Of a stretch of 47,253 nucleotides of DNA, positions 16,785 to 24,488 are shown in pieces. Below the pieces are notes generated by a model. The model had not been told where the DNA came from and made no database searches. It saw only the letters and a list, made by a program, of their open reading frames with translations. Source of the DNA: JAPXRI01 sp033813635. Its GTDB lineage: Bacteria > Bacillota > Clostridia > Oscillospirales > QAMX01. A program made the translations under genes and the position numbers. Location of the stretch: NCBI GenBank assembly GCA_033813635.1, contig JAPXRI010000018.1, positions 1-47,253 of the forward strand, given 5' to 3'. How positions within the stretch are numbered: position 1 is the first letter of the stretch; every line of letters begins with the position of its first letter.

Positions 16785-16822
16785 AAGCGTTTTTACTCCT
16801 TTACCGTGACAATTATTTTAAT

Positions 16823-17644
16823 TTACAGATTTATAATCGCGTCCAGCGCCTTTGATGTGATGCCGTAGAGGTAATCCGGGCGGTATTTCATCACGTCGAG
16901 CTCCGCAGTCAGATAACCCTCATACCCTACCTCTTTAAACGCCCGGGTCACGTTCTCCCAGTTCACGTCGCCCTCCAGAAGGTTTACAAAGCAGCCGCCG
17001 CTGTGGATTCCCCGGCCCCGCTTGAAATCCTTCACATGCACCTTTTTTATCGCGTCGCCCAGGACCTCGATCCAGAACTCCGGCGTCGAAAACTCGGCGA
17101 CGTTGCCCACGTCGAAGTACGCGCCTATATAGGGGCATTCCAGCTGGTCGATGAAGCTTTTCATATGGAACGGGGACGAGAAAAAGTCGTTCCAGACGTT
17201 TTCGACGCCGACGAAGACCTTTTCCGCGGCGATGTCAGCCTTAATTTCATCGTAGAACTTCAGGGAGTTCTCGTGCGCCTTTAAAAGCGAGACGCTCTCC
17301 GACATGCCGCCCGGCACGGTCAGAATCCCGTCCGCCCCCAGGGCCTTGGCAAACTCGATTTGCTTGAAGATCAGCCTTTTTTGAAACTCCCGCACCTCCG
17401 CGCTGTCGGAGCCGGTTTTCCCGCCGAGGGAGGTTGATATCCCGCTCACGGCCAGATTGTACTTCTCCGAGAGCCCGGCGATTTTCGCAAGCTCCTCCCG
17501 GCTTGTCTCCATTGTCAGCGCGTGGGCGCCGGCGGAATCCACGTTGAGCTCAACCCCGTCGAACCCGGCCGCCGAGAGCGCCGCGAATGTCTCCTCAAAG
17601 CCGACGTTTCCCGGCACGGACCACGCGTTCAGCGATTTTTTCAT
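16823..17644 (-). CDS. Sugar phosphate isomerase/epimerase (xylose isomerase-like TIM barrel)
   Basis: The 273-residue single-domain TIM barrel has the metal-binding pattern of this family: E in VGVENVWNDF, the AYFDVGNV motif with its conserved Asp, HVKDFKRGRG (His/Asp) and LTAELDVM (Glu). The start follows a purine-rich site and an N-terminal SLNAWSVPG. It is co-oriented with the dehydrogenase and probably interconverts keto-sugars or a cyclitol intermediate. Cytosolic. Confidence 0.9.
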   Translation of the reverse strand: MKKSLNAWSVPGNVGFEETFAALSAAGFDGVELNVDSAGAHALTMETSREELAKIAGLSEKYNLAVSGISTSLGGKTGSDSAEVREFQKRLIFKQIEFAKALGADGILTVPGGMSESVSLLKAHENSLKFYDEIKADIAAEKVFVGVENVWNDFFSSPFHMKSFIDQLECPYIGAYFDVGNVAEFSTPEFWIEVLGDAIKKVHVKDFKRGRGIHSGGCFVNLLEGDVNWENVTRAFKEVGYEGYLTAELDVMKYRPDYLYGITSKALDAIINL

Positions 17645-17790
17645 AGCGTTACCACCTGCTTTACATTTATAGCGTTGCCATTACCGCGATTATATTGTAT
17701 ACTGTCCCCTGAGGAAAGCAATGCTATTTTCAATTGTAAATATGGACTTTTCGACTGTTTTAACTAAATGCGTAAAGGTGGCGGAAAGCT

Positions 17791-18633
17791 ATGGAAAACC
17801 AGGCGTACTACCGGAGCCTCGATAACGGGGACTGCAACGAGGCGATAACGGACAGGCCGCTGGTGGTCAACTGCTCCGGACTCTGCGTGATGAACAGGCC
17901 GTTCACCACCCACGCCCGCTCAGGCCGAAACGACTACTACCTCTTATATATGTACGGCGGTGGCGTGGAGGCGCTGGCAAACGGCGAACGCTGCTCCCTC
18001 TCGGCCGGGCAGTGCGTAATCTTTCTCCCGAACCGGGAGTACAAATATACGAAAACCAGCGCCGAGGACGTTGTCTATTACTGGGCGCATTTCACCGGCA
18101 GCAGCGCGCCGGAGCTGGTCTCTAAGCTGGGGCTCTCCGGCGGGGTAAAGACCGTGGGGCTTAGCGACGGGGTCGCCAGCCGGTTTGCCGCGCTTTTTTC
18201 CGAGTTCATCCGCCGGGACGACTACTTTGAGCTCTCCGCCGCCGCGCTGCTGGTATCAATATGCGTCGCCCTGAGCCGGCGCATCCGTGACAATACCAGG
18301 CGCGAGAGCCCGGACGGCAGCAGGCTCTCCGAGTCCCTGCTCTACATCCACAAAAACCTCGGCTCCGAGCTTTCCCTGTCGAAGCTCGCGTCAATCGAGC
18401 ACCTGAGCCCCAGCCGGTACCGCACGCTGTTCCGGCGGCTGATGGGCTGCCCGCCCCAGAGCTATATCGCCTCGCTGCGGATGATGAGGGCCTGCGAGCT
18501 CCTCTCCCAGACCCGGCTGAGCGTAAAGGAGATCGGCGCCTCCGTGGGCTACGGCGACGGGCTGTACTTCTGCAGGGTGTTCAAAAAAAGCACCGGCATG
18601 CCGCCCAGGGAATACCGGCGCCGGTACGCGTAA
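17791..18633 (+). CDS. AraC family transcriptional regulator
   Basis: The 280-residue protein has an N-terminal cupin-like sensor domain (about 1-150, with VIFLPNREYKYTKTSAEDVV) and a C-terminal double helix-turn-helix (about 180-280, with LSLSKLASIEHLSPSRYRTL and the second-helix signature VGYGDGLYFCRVFKKSTGM). It is divergent from the isomerase and dehydrogenase genes across a 146-bp gap, so it probably activates them in response to their substrate. GGTGGCGG precedes the ATG. Its own terminator overlaps the last codons. Confidence 0.93.
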   Translation: MENQAYYRSLDNGDCNEAITDRPLVVNCSGLCVMNRPFTTHARSGRNDYYLLYMYGGGVEALANGERCSLSAGQCVIFLPNREYKYTKTSAEDVVYYWAHFTGSSAPELVSKLGLSGGVKTVGLSDGVASRFAALFSEFIRRDDYFELSAAALLVSICVALSRRIRDNTRRESPDGSRLSESLLYIHKNLGSELSLSKLASIEHLSPSRYRTLFRRLMGCPPQSYIASLRMMRACELLSQTRLSVKEIGASVGYGDGLYFCRVFKKSTGMPPREYRRRYA

Positions 18634-18651
18634 AGCACCGGTTTTTTAATT
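18621..18651 (+). terminator. Terminator overlapping the end of the AraC gene
   Basis: CCGGT (18621-18625) pairs with ACCGG (18637-18641), followed directly by six T residues and AATTTT. The short stem starts inside the coding sequence. Confidence 0.6.
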
Positions 18652-18669
18652 TTGCGTCAGGCATGCGTA

Positions 18670-18698
18670 TTGACAGACCTCAAATATGCGCATATAAT
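18670..18698 (+). promoter_or_regulatory. SigA-type promoter of the glycine cleavage operon
   Basis: TTGACA (18670-18675) and TATAAT (18693-18698) are a consensus pair with a 17-bp spacer, placing the start site about 20 bp before the riboswitch. Confidence 0.85.
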
Positions 18699-18726
18699 AT
18701 CTATTGACAAGTGAATATGCCGTGTG

Positions 18727-18897
18727 AAGAATCCGGGAGAGACCGCTTAATATAGCGGCGCCGAAGGGGTAGACGCACCAAACTCTCAGGCAAAAGGGTC
18801 GGATTTGGACGGCGCTCTGGAAAGCAAGGCTATCCTTGCACCGAAGAAGCAACCCCAACGCAAATCCGGGGGAATCTTTCAGGTAAAAATACAGAAG
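18727..18897 (+). ncRNA. Tandem glycine riboswitch
   Basis: Two glycine aptamers lie head to tail. The first (about 18727-18804) shows AATCCGGGAGAGACCGC, then CGCCGAAGGGG, AACTCTCAGG and CAAAAGGGTCGGAT. The second (about 18807-18897) shows GGACGGCGCTCTGGA, CACCGAAGAAGCAACCCC and AATCTTTCAGGTAAAA. These are the conserved core blocks of the gcvT RNA class in which two aptamers share one expression platform. It sits directly between a consensus promoter and gcvT. Binding of glycine is known to switch such operons on. Confidence 0.95.
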
Positions 18898-18898
18898 G

Positions 18899-18938
18899 CG
18901 TATAAACAGGTGAGTTTATACGTCTTTATATTTTTTAT
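18899..18938 (+). terminator. Riboswitch expression-platform terminator
   Basis: CGTATAAAC (18899-18907) pairs perfectly with GTTTATACG (18914-18922), followed by TCTTTATATTTTTTAT. It begins immediately after the second aptamer, so glycine binding probably prevents its formation and lets transcription reach gcvT. Confidence 0.85.
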
Positions 18939-18954
18939 GAAACGGGGTAACACA

Positions 18955-20043
18955 ATGGAAAAGAAAACGCCTCTGTACGAGAGCCATATCCGGCTCGGCG
19001 GCAAAATGACCCCCTTCGCGGGATATCTGCTCCCGGTGCAGTACGGAACCGGCGTGATCGCGGAGCATATGGCCGTCCGCAAAAAGGCCGGGCTTTTCGA
19101 CGTCTCGCATATGGGCGAGCTGATCCTGTCCGGGCCGGACGCGCTCTGGAACCTCAACAACCTGTTCACAAACGATTTCACCGACATGACGGACGGCCGC
19201 GTGCGCTACAGCCCGATGTGCAACGACTCCGGCGGGATTGTGGACGATCTGATTGTCTGCCGCATCTCCGATGACCGGTATTTCATCGTGGTCAACGCCG
19301 CGAACAGGGAGAAGGACGCGGAGTGGATAAAAGCCCGCCTCCGGGGGAACGTAGAATTCGAGGACGCCTCCGACAATTACGCGCAGCTGGCGCTGCAGGG
19401 CCCGGCCTCGCTTGAAATTCTGAAAAAACTGACGCAAGACCGGTTCATCCCCCAGAAATACTATCACTTCACCCCGCACGCCCAAGTGGCCGGTATCCCC
19501 TGCCTGCTGTCCCGGACCGGCTACACCGGGGAGGACGGCTTCGAGCTCTACTGCGCCCCGGAAAAGGCCGAAAGGCTGGCTGACGCGGTTCTGGAGGCCG
19601 GGAAGCCCTACGGCCTGATCCCCTGCGGTCTCGGCGCGCGGGACACGCTGAGGCTCGAGGCGGCGATGCCGCTCTACGGGCACGAGATGGACGACAATAT
19701 CTCCCCGCCGGAAACGGGGCTATCCCCCTTTGTCAAAATGGAAAAGCCCGATTTCATCGGCAAAAAGGCGCTGCTTGAGCGCGGAGAGCCGAAAATCGCC
19801 CGCGTCGGGCTGAAAATCACCGGCCGGGGCATCGCCCGGGAGCACTGCGGCGTGTACTCAGGCACCGAAAAGGTCGGCCACGTCACCTCAGGCACCTACG
19901 CCCCCTATCTCGGCTGCCCGATCGCGATGGCGCTGCTCGAAAAAGCCCGCGCCGCCGTCGGTACAGCCGTGGAGATCGACGTCCGTGGCAGCCGCGTCGC
20001 GGCGGAGGTCGTCCCGCTGCCGTTTTATAAAAGAGCAAAATAA
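18955..20043 (+). CDS. gcvT: Aminomethyltransferase, T protein of the glycine cleavage system
   Basis: The 362-residue enzyme transfers the aminomethyl group from lipoylated H protein to tetrahydrofolate, giving methylene-THF and ammonia. Recognisable blocks are FDVSHMGEL, QGPASLEIL, TGYTGEDGFELYC (folate-binding region) and ARDTLRLEAAMPLYGHE. The start at 18955 follows GGGGT; the frame is open back into the riboswitch, but that part is not coding. It is the first gene of a four-gene operon controlled by the tandem glycine riboswitch. Confidence 0.96.
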   Translation: MEKKTPLYESHIRLGGKMTPFAGYLLPVQYGTGVIAEHMAVRKKAGLFDVSHMGELILSGPDALWNLNNLFTNDFTDMTDGRVRYSPMCNDSGGIVDDLIVCRISDDRYFIVVNAANREKDAEWIKARLRGNVEFEDASDNYAQLALQGPASLEILKKLTQDRFIPQKYYHFTPHAQVAGIPCLLSRTGYTGEDGFELYCAPEKAERLADAVLEAGKPYGLIPCGLGARDTLRLEAAMPLYGHEMDDNISPPETGLSPFVKMEKPDFIGKKALLERGEPKIARVGLKITGRGIAREHCGVYSGTEKVGHVTSGTYAPYLGCPIAMALLEKARAAVGTAVEIDVRGSRVAAEVVPLPFYKRAK

Positions 20044-20071
20044 ATATTATAAAGATAAGGAGAATCGTCTT

Positions 20072-20452
20072 ATGACCGCACCCGCGAATCTTTGCTACAC
20101 GAAAACCCACGAATGGGTCAGGGAGGAGAACGGAACCTATTTCATCGGCATCACCGACCACGCCCAGAGCGCGCTCGGCGACATCGTCTTTTTAAGCCTG
20201 CCCGCGGCCGGCGACAAGCTTAAAAGGGACGAGGCGTTTTCCGACATCGAGTCCGTCAAGGCGGTTTCGAGCGTGTTCAGCCCGGTATCCGGGACGGTGC
20301 TCGAGGCAAACGAGGCTCTGCTGGACAGCCCGGACCAGATCAACCGCGACCCCTACGGCGCCTGGCTCGTCAAGGTCGCGGACGTGACCGACAAGGCCTT
20401 CCTGCTGAGCGCCGAAGAGTACGAAAAATTCCTCGCGGAAGAGGATAAATAA
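20072..20452 (+). CDS. gcvH: Glycine cleavage system H protein
   Basis: The 126-residue lipoyl carrier has the family start YTKTHEWVREENGTYFIGIT and the lipoylation site in DIESVKAVSS, with K63 as the modified lysine. It shuttles the aminomethyl group between the P, T and L proteins. AAGGAG lies nine bases before the ATG at 20072. It is 28 bp after gcvT and 11 bp before gcvPA. Confidence 0.96.
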   Translation: MTAPANLCYTKTHEWVREENGTYFIGITDHAQSALGDIVFLSLPAAGDKLKRDEAFSDIESVKAVSSVFSPVSGTVLEANEALLDSPDQINRDPYGAWLVKVADVTDKAFLLSAEEYEKFLAEEDK

Positions 20453-20463
20453 GAGGTTTTTCT

Positions 20464-21795
20464 ATGGGCAGCTATATCCCATCGACCCCGGAAACCCTGC
20501 GCGAGATGCTTGAAAAAATCGGCGTGAGCAGCGCGGACGGGCTTTTTAGCGATATTCCGGCGGAAATCAGGCTAAACCGCGGGCTGGACCTCCCAGACGG
20601 CCTCGCCGAAGCCGCAGTCAGGCGGAAAATGGAGGCGCTCGCCGGGAAAAACAGGCGCTACAAAACGATATTTCGCGGCGCAGGCGCCTATAAGCACTAC
20701 ATCCCCGCGGTGGTCAAAAGCGTCGTCTCAAAGGAAGAATTCCTGACCGCCTACACGCCCTATCAGGCCGAGATCAGCCAGGGCATTTTGCAGTCGATTT
20801 TCGAATACCAGACCTGCGTCTGCGAGCTGTCCGGAATGGACGTCTCCAACGCCTCGGTCTACGACGGCGCGTCTGCCGCGGCCGAGGCAGTCGCCATGTG
20901 CGACGAGAGGGGGCGGGGTAAGGCGCTGATCTCCGCCGCCGTCAACCCGGAGGTAATCCGCACGGTCAGGACCTACTGCTTCGGCCGGGGGCGGGAGCTT
21001 GAGATTATCCCGGCGAAAAACGGGGTGACGGACGCGGACGCCATTAAAAAAGCGCTTACGCCGGAGGTCTCCTGCCTCTATATCCAACAGCCGAATTTCT
21101 ACGGCATGCTTGAGGACGCCGAAATGCTCGGCGAGCTCGCCCACGGCTGCGGCGCTAAATACATAATAGGCTTTAACCCGATCGCCGCGGCGATTTTGAA
21201 AAGCCCCGGCGAGTGCGGGGCGGACATAGCCGCCGCCGAGGGTCAGCCCCTTGGCATGCCGCTGTCCTGGGGCGGGCCGTACCTCGGCATCCTCGCCTGC
21301 AAAGCCCCGTTGATGAGGCGGCTCCCCGGCAGAATCGTCGGCGAGACCACCGACGGCGCCGGAAACCGCGCGTTTGTGCTGACGCTCCAGGCCAGGGAGC
21401 AGCATATCCGGCGGGAAAAGGCCTCCAGCAACATCTGCTCAAACGAGGCACTCTGCGCGCTGACCGCCTCGGTATACCTGTCTGCGATGGGTCCGGACGG
21501 GCTTAAGGATGCTGCGCGCCAGTGCGTGTCAAAGGCGCACTATTTTGCCGAAAGGCTTTCGGAGCTCGGCTTTAAGCCGAAATTCGACGGGCCGTTCTTC
21601 CACGAGTTCGTCACGACCTGCCCCGCCCCCGTCGACGCCGTGACAGACGCCCTGGCGGAGCGCGGGATTCTCGGCGGCCTGCCGCTGTCCGGCGGGCTCG
21701 ACCGCTGCATCCTCTGGTGCGCCACCGAGGAGAACACGAAAGAGGAAATCGACTCCGCGGTTGAAATCCTGAGGGAGGCTTTGCGGTGGAACTGA
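20464..21795 (+). CDS. gcvPA: Glycine dehydrogenase (decarboxylating) subunit 1
   Basis: The 443-residue subunit is the N-terminal half of the P protein in organisms with a split enzyme. It shows YIPSTPETLREMLEKIGV, GAYKHYIPAVV, the VYDGASAAAEAV segment and LSWGGPYLGILACK. It forms an alpha2beta2 complex with gcvPB, decarboxylates glycine with PLP, and passes the aminomethyl group to H protein. Its last ten bases overlap gcvPB, which favours coupled translation in equal amounts. Confidence 0.96.
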   Translation: MGSYIPSTPETLREMLEKIGVSSADGLFSDIPAEIRLNRGLDLPDGLAEAAVRRKMEALAGKNRRYKTIFRGAGAYKHYIPAVVKSVVSKEEFLTAYTPYQAEISQGILQSIFEYQTCVCELSGMDVSNASVYDGASAAAEAVAMCDERGRGKALISAAVNPEVIRTVRTYCFGRGRELEIIPAKNGVTDADAIKKALTPEVSCLYIQQPNFYGMLEDAEMLGELAHGCGAKYIIGFNPIAAAILKSPGECGADIAAAEGQPLGMPLSWGGPYLGILACKAPLMRRLPGRIVGETTDGAGNRAFVLTLQAREQHIRREKASSNICSNEALCALTASVYLSAMGPDGLKDAARQCVSKAHYFAERLSELGFKPKFDGPFFHEFVTTCPAPVDAVTDALAERGILGGLPLSGGLDRCILWCATEENTKEEIDSAVEILREALRWN

Positions 21796-23219
21796 TTTTT
21801 GAAAAGAGCGCGCCCGGAAAGGCCTGCGCGATCCTTGAAAAATGCGATGTGCCCGAGGTCTCCGTTCCGGAGAAATACGCCCGCCGCGCGCCTCTGCGCC
21901 TTCCGGAGCTCTCCGAGCCCGATATCACAAGGCACTACACCGCGCTGTCCAAGCGGGTCTTCGGCGTCAACTGCGGCTTCTACCCCCTCGGGTCCTGCAC
22001 GATGAAATACAATCCCCGGATAAACGAGGAGACGGCCGTCCTCCCCGGCTTTACCGATATACACCCGCTCGCGCCGGAGAAGGACGTGAGGGGCTGCCTC
22101 GAGGTTCTCTCCCTTACCGGGAAGGCCCTCTGCGAGATCACCGGGATGGACGAGATTACGTTCCAGCCCGCGGCCGGCGCCCACGGCGAGTTCACCGGCC
22201 TGCTGCTGATTAAGGCCTACCACGCCTCCCGCGGGGACAAGAACAGGACAAAGCTGCTGGTCCCCGACTCGGCCCACGGCACCAACCCGGCCAGCGCGGC
22301 GATGGCGGGCTTCGAGGTGGTCAACGTCCCCTCCGGTCCGGACGGGCGCGTTGACCCGGAAACGCTGCAAAAATACGTCGGCGACGACACCGCCGGCATC
22401 ATGATGACAAACCCGAACACGCTGGGGCTGTTCGAGAGAAACGTCAGGGCGGTCACGGACATAGTCCACGGCGCGGGCGGCCTCTGCTATTACGACGGGG
22501 CGAACCTGAACGCGATCATGGGCGTCGCGCGCCCGGGCGACATGGGCTTCGACGCGGTGCACCTGAACCTGCACAAGACCTTTTCGACACCGCACGGGGG
22601 CGGCGGTCCCGGCAGCGGCCCGGTGGGCTGCAAAAGCTTCCTCGCCCCGTTCCTCCCGGTCCCGCTGACAGTCTGCTCCGACGGCGGCTATAGGCTCTCC
22701 TACGACAGGCCCGAAAGCGTCGGCAGCGTCCGCGCGTTTTACGGGAATTTCCTCGTCGCCGTCAAGGCGCTGACCTACATCCTCTCGCTGGGGGCTGAGG
22801 GCCTAAAACAGGCCTCCGAGACCGCGGTTCTGAACGCCAACTACCTGATGGCCCGCCTCTCGGACCTCTACGACGTCGCCGTGCCCGGCGCCTGCATGCA
22901 CGAGTTCGTGCTGACGCTGGAAAGGCTTAAAAAAGAGACCGGCGTCTCCGCGCTGGACATCGCGAAATCCCTTTTGGACAACGGCATGCACCCGCCGACG
23001 ATGTATTTCCCGCTTATCGTCCACGAGGCGCTGATGTTCGAGCCCACCGAGACGGAGTCCAAGGAGACCCTCGACGCCGCCGCGGCGGTGATGCGCTCCC
23101 TCTACGAAAAGGCGCACACCTCCCCCGACGCTCTCCGCGCCTCGCCGTCCACAACCCCGATCGGCCGCCCGGACGAAGTCAAGGCCGCCAGATCCCCGGT
23201 TGTGAGATACGGCTTTTAA
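21786..23219 (+). CDS. gcvPB: Glycine dehydrogenase (decarboxylating) subunit 2
   Basis: The 477-residue subunit carries the PLP-binding site: HLNLHKTFSTPHGGGGPG, with K264 as the Schiff-base lysine. Other hallmarks are GFYPLGSCTMKYNPR near the N-terminus and DSAHGTNPASAAMAG. It is the catalytic half of the split P protein. An L-protein (lipoamide dehydrogenase) gene is not in the window; it is usually shared with other complexes. The operon ends at the 23296 terminator. Confidence 0.96.
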   Translation: MELIFEKSAPGKACAILEKCDVPEVSVPEKYARRAPLRLPELSEPDITRHYTALSKRVFGVNCGFYPLGSCTMKYNPRINEETAVLPGFTDIHPLAPEKDVRGCLEVLSLTGKALCEITGMDEITFQPAAGAHGEFTGLLLIKAYHASRGDKNRTKLLVPDSAHGTNPASAAMAGFEVVNVPSGPDGRVDPETLQKYVGDDTAGIMMTNPNTLGLFERNVRAVTDIVHGAGGLCYYDGANLNAIMGVARPGDMGFDAVHLNLHKTFSTPHGGGGPGSGPVGCKSFLAPFLPVPLTVCSDGGYRLSYDRPESVGSVRAFYGNFLVAVKALTYILSLGAEGLKQASETAVLNANYLMARLSDLYDVAVPGACMHEFVLTLERLKKETGVSALDIAKSLLDNGMHPPTMYFPLIVHEALMFEPTETESKETLDAAAAVMRSLYEKAHTSPDALRASPSTTPIGRPDEVKAARSPVVRYGF

Positions 23220-23295
23220 AACCGGTCCGGACAAAAATACGGCGGTATCAATCACCGATAAACCCGCAGTACCTGTTTTATGTTCTAATGTTAAT

Positions 23296-23357
23296 GCTCC
23301 CTTCAAAGCCATCGGACATCCATCCGCTTTGAAGGGAGCATATAGTTTTATCTTTTG
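23296..23357 (+). terminator. Rho-independent terminator of the gcv operon
   Basis: A 14-bp perfect stem (GCTCCCTTCAAAGC / GCTTTGAAGGGAGC, 23296-23339) is followed by ATATAGTTTTATCTTTT. It separates gcvPB from the converging GNAT-Rnk gene. Confidence 0.85.
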
Positions 23358-23362
23358 TCGCT

Positions 23363-24286
23363 TTACAGGTGGTAATCCCCCTCCGCTTCGGGCTGGTAGA
23401 GGATTTTTTCAATGCTGATGGCCGTCGTCCCGTCCGGGATTTCCCACTCGATGTCCGCGCCTTCGCCGTAGCCGAGTATAGCAGTTCCGATCGGCGACAG
23501 GACCGACAATTTGTTCGCGGTCCAGTCGGCGTCCTGCGGGTAAACGAGGGACGCCTCAAGCTTCTCCCCGTCGACGCGTAAAATCGCCCTGGTGTTCATC
23601 GTGACGATGTGCTCCGGGAGCTCGCCTGCGCTGACAACCTCCGCTCTTTCGATCTCCCGCTCCAGCGCGCTTAAATTTTCGTCCATCTTCGCCCCGCGGC
23701 AGGACTTCTCGCTGATCAGCTTTTTAAGCCTCTTTTTGTCCGTCTCCGTAACTATTATTCCGTCTTTCATCTCCGTTCTCCCTCTGATAGATTTTATATA
23801 CTCCTCCATTGTAATTACAAAACTCTCAAATACCGCTGACGCCTTTTCGCTTTTAAAGCCCGCATGTCCGAACGCCCGGACCGACCGCCTGTTTTCCACG
23901 TGAATCCGCGCGACCACCCTCGGCGCCCGAAGCTCGAAAAAAGCGATTTTCAGGCTCTCCAGGATCGCGGCAGTGCCTATCCGCTTTCCCCAGATTTGTT
24001 TCTCGCCCACAACCACGACGATCTCGGTCTCGGTCCGCTTCGGGATAAGCCGTACAAAACCGACGGGCGCGCCCCCGGCGTCGATCATGTAAAATCTGCC
24101 GTCCCTGCTGAAAAGGTGGGTCAGCACCGGCAGATCGATCCGCTCAAGGGTCCTCGCGATGCTCTCCGAAACGCCGCAGCCGTCGCTCAAATATTTTGTG
24201 ACCTCTTCGTCGTCGAGCCAGCTCATCAGCGCCGCCGCGTCGTCCCGGGTGACCTCTGAGCGTAAAAAAATAAAAGGCAGTTTCAT
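23363..24286 (-). CDS. GNAT acetyltransferase fused to an Rnk/GreA-GreB-type domain
   Basis: The 307-residue protein has two parts. Residues 1-165 are a GNAT domain with a RIGTAAILESLKIAFFE acetyl-CoA loop and ENRRSVRAFGHAGFKSE. Residues 173-307 match the nucleoside diphosphate kinase regulator Rnk along their length: a helical start, then HIVTMNTRAILR, NKLSVLSPIGTAILGY and the terminal YQPEAEGDYHL. Rnk-type domains resemble the C-terminal domain of Gre factors and can bind RNA polymerase. The internal Met173 (23770) has GGGAGAACGGAG just upstream and would give a 135-residue free Rnk, the size of E. coli Rnk. A consensus promoter lies at 24364-24392. Confidence 0.88.
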   Translation of the reverse strand: MKLPFIFLRSEVTRDDAAALMSWLDDEEVTKYLSDGCGVSESIARTLERIDLPVLTHLFSRDGRFYMIDAGGAPVGFVRLIPKRTETEIVVVVGEKQIWGKRIGTAAILESLKIAFFELRAPRVVARIHVENRRSVRAFGHAGFKSEKASAVFESFVITMEEYIKSIRGRTEMKDGIIVTETDKKRLKKLISEKSCRGAKMDENLSALEREIERAEVVSAGELPEHIVTMNTRAILRVDGEKLEASLVYPQDADWTANKLSVLSPIGTAILGYGEGADIEWEIPDGTTAISIEKILYQPEAEGDYHL

Positions 24287-24363
24287 TTATTTCATCCTGT
24301 CGTTTGAAATAAAAGCCTTTCATAGGTTCAATATTAACTATGACGGTTCTTTTTGATGTCTCC

Positions 24364-24392
24364 ATTATAATAAAACCGCCGCGAATTGTCAA
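24364..24392 (-). promoter_or_regulatory. SigA-type promoter of the GNAT-Rnk gene
   Basis: On the minus strand, TTGACA (24387-24392) and TATAAT (24364-24369) have a 17-bp spacer. The resulting leader is about 70 nt long before the ATG at 24286. Confidence 0.85.
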
Positions 24393-24424
24393 GCCCTTAA
24401 AGGACTTTCCCGGCACGATAAAAT

Positions 24425-24454
24425 CCCGCGGACAGGTTTGAGCCTGTCCGCGGG
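24425..24454 (-). terminator. Rho-independent terminator
   Basis: CCCGCGGACAGG pairs perfectly with CCTGTCCGCGGG over 12 bp. On the minus strand it is followed by ATTTTATC, ending the transcript of the glycosidase-like gene at 24489. Confidence 0.8.
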
Positions 24455-24488
24455 ACTAAAAAAACAGCTTTTTATATTATGCCCTCTT

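Noticed and set aside
18916..19683. 255-codon minus-strand frame over gcvT
   Set aside because: It is opposite to a clearly conserved enzyme and has no ribosome binding site or family features.
21540..22595. 351-codon minus-strand frame across gcvPA/gcvPB
   Set aside because: It is a shadow of the two glycine dehydrogenase subunits in GC-rich DNA, rich in Arg, Gly and Val, with no sensible motif.
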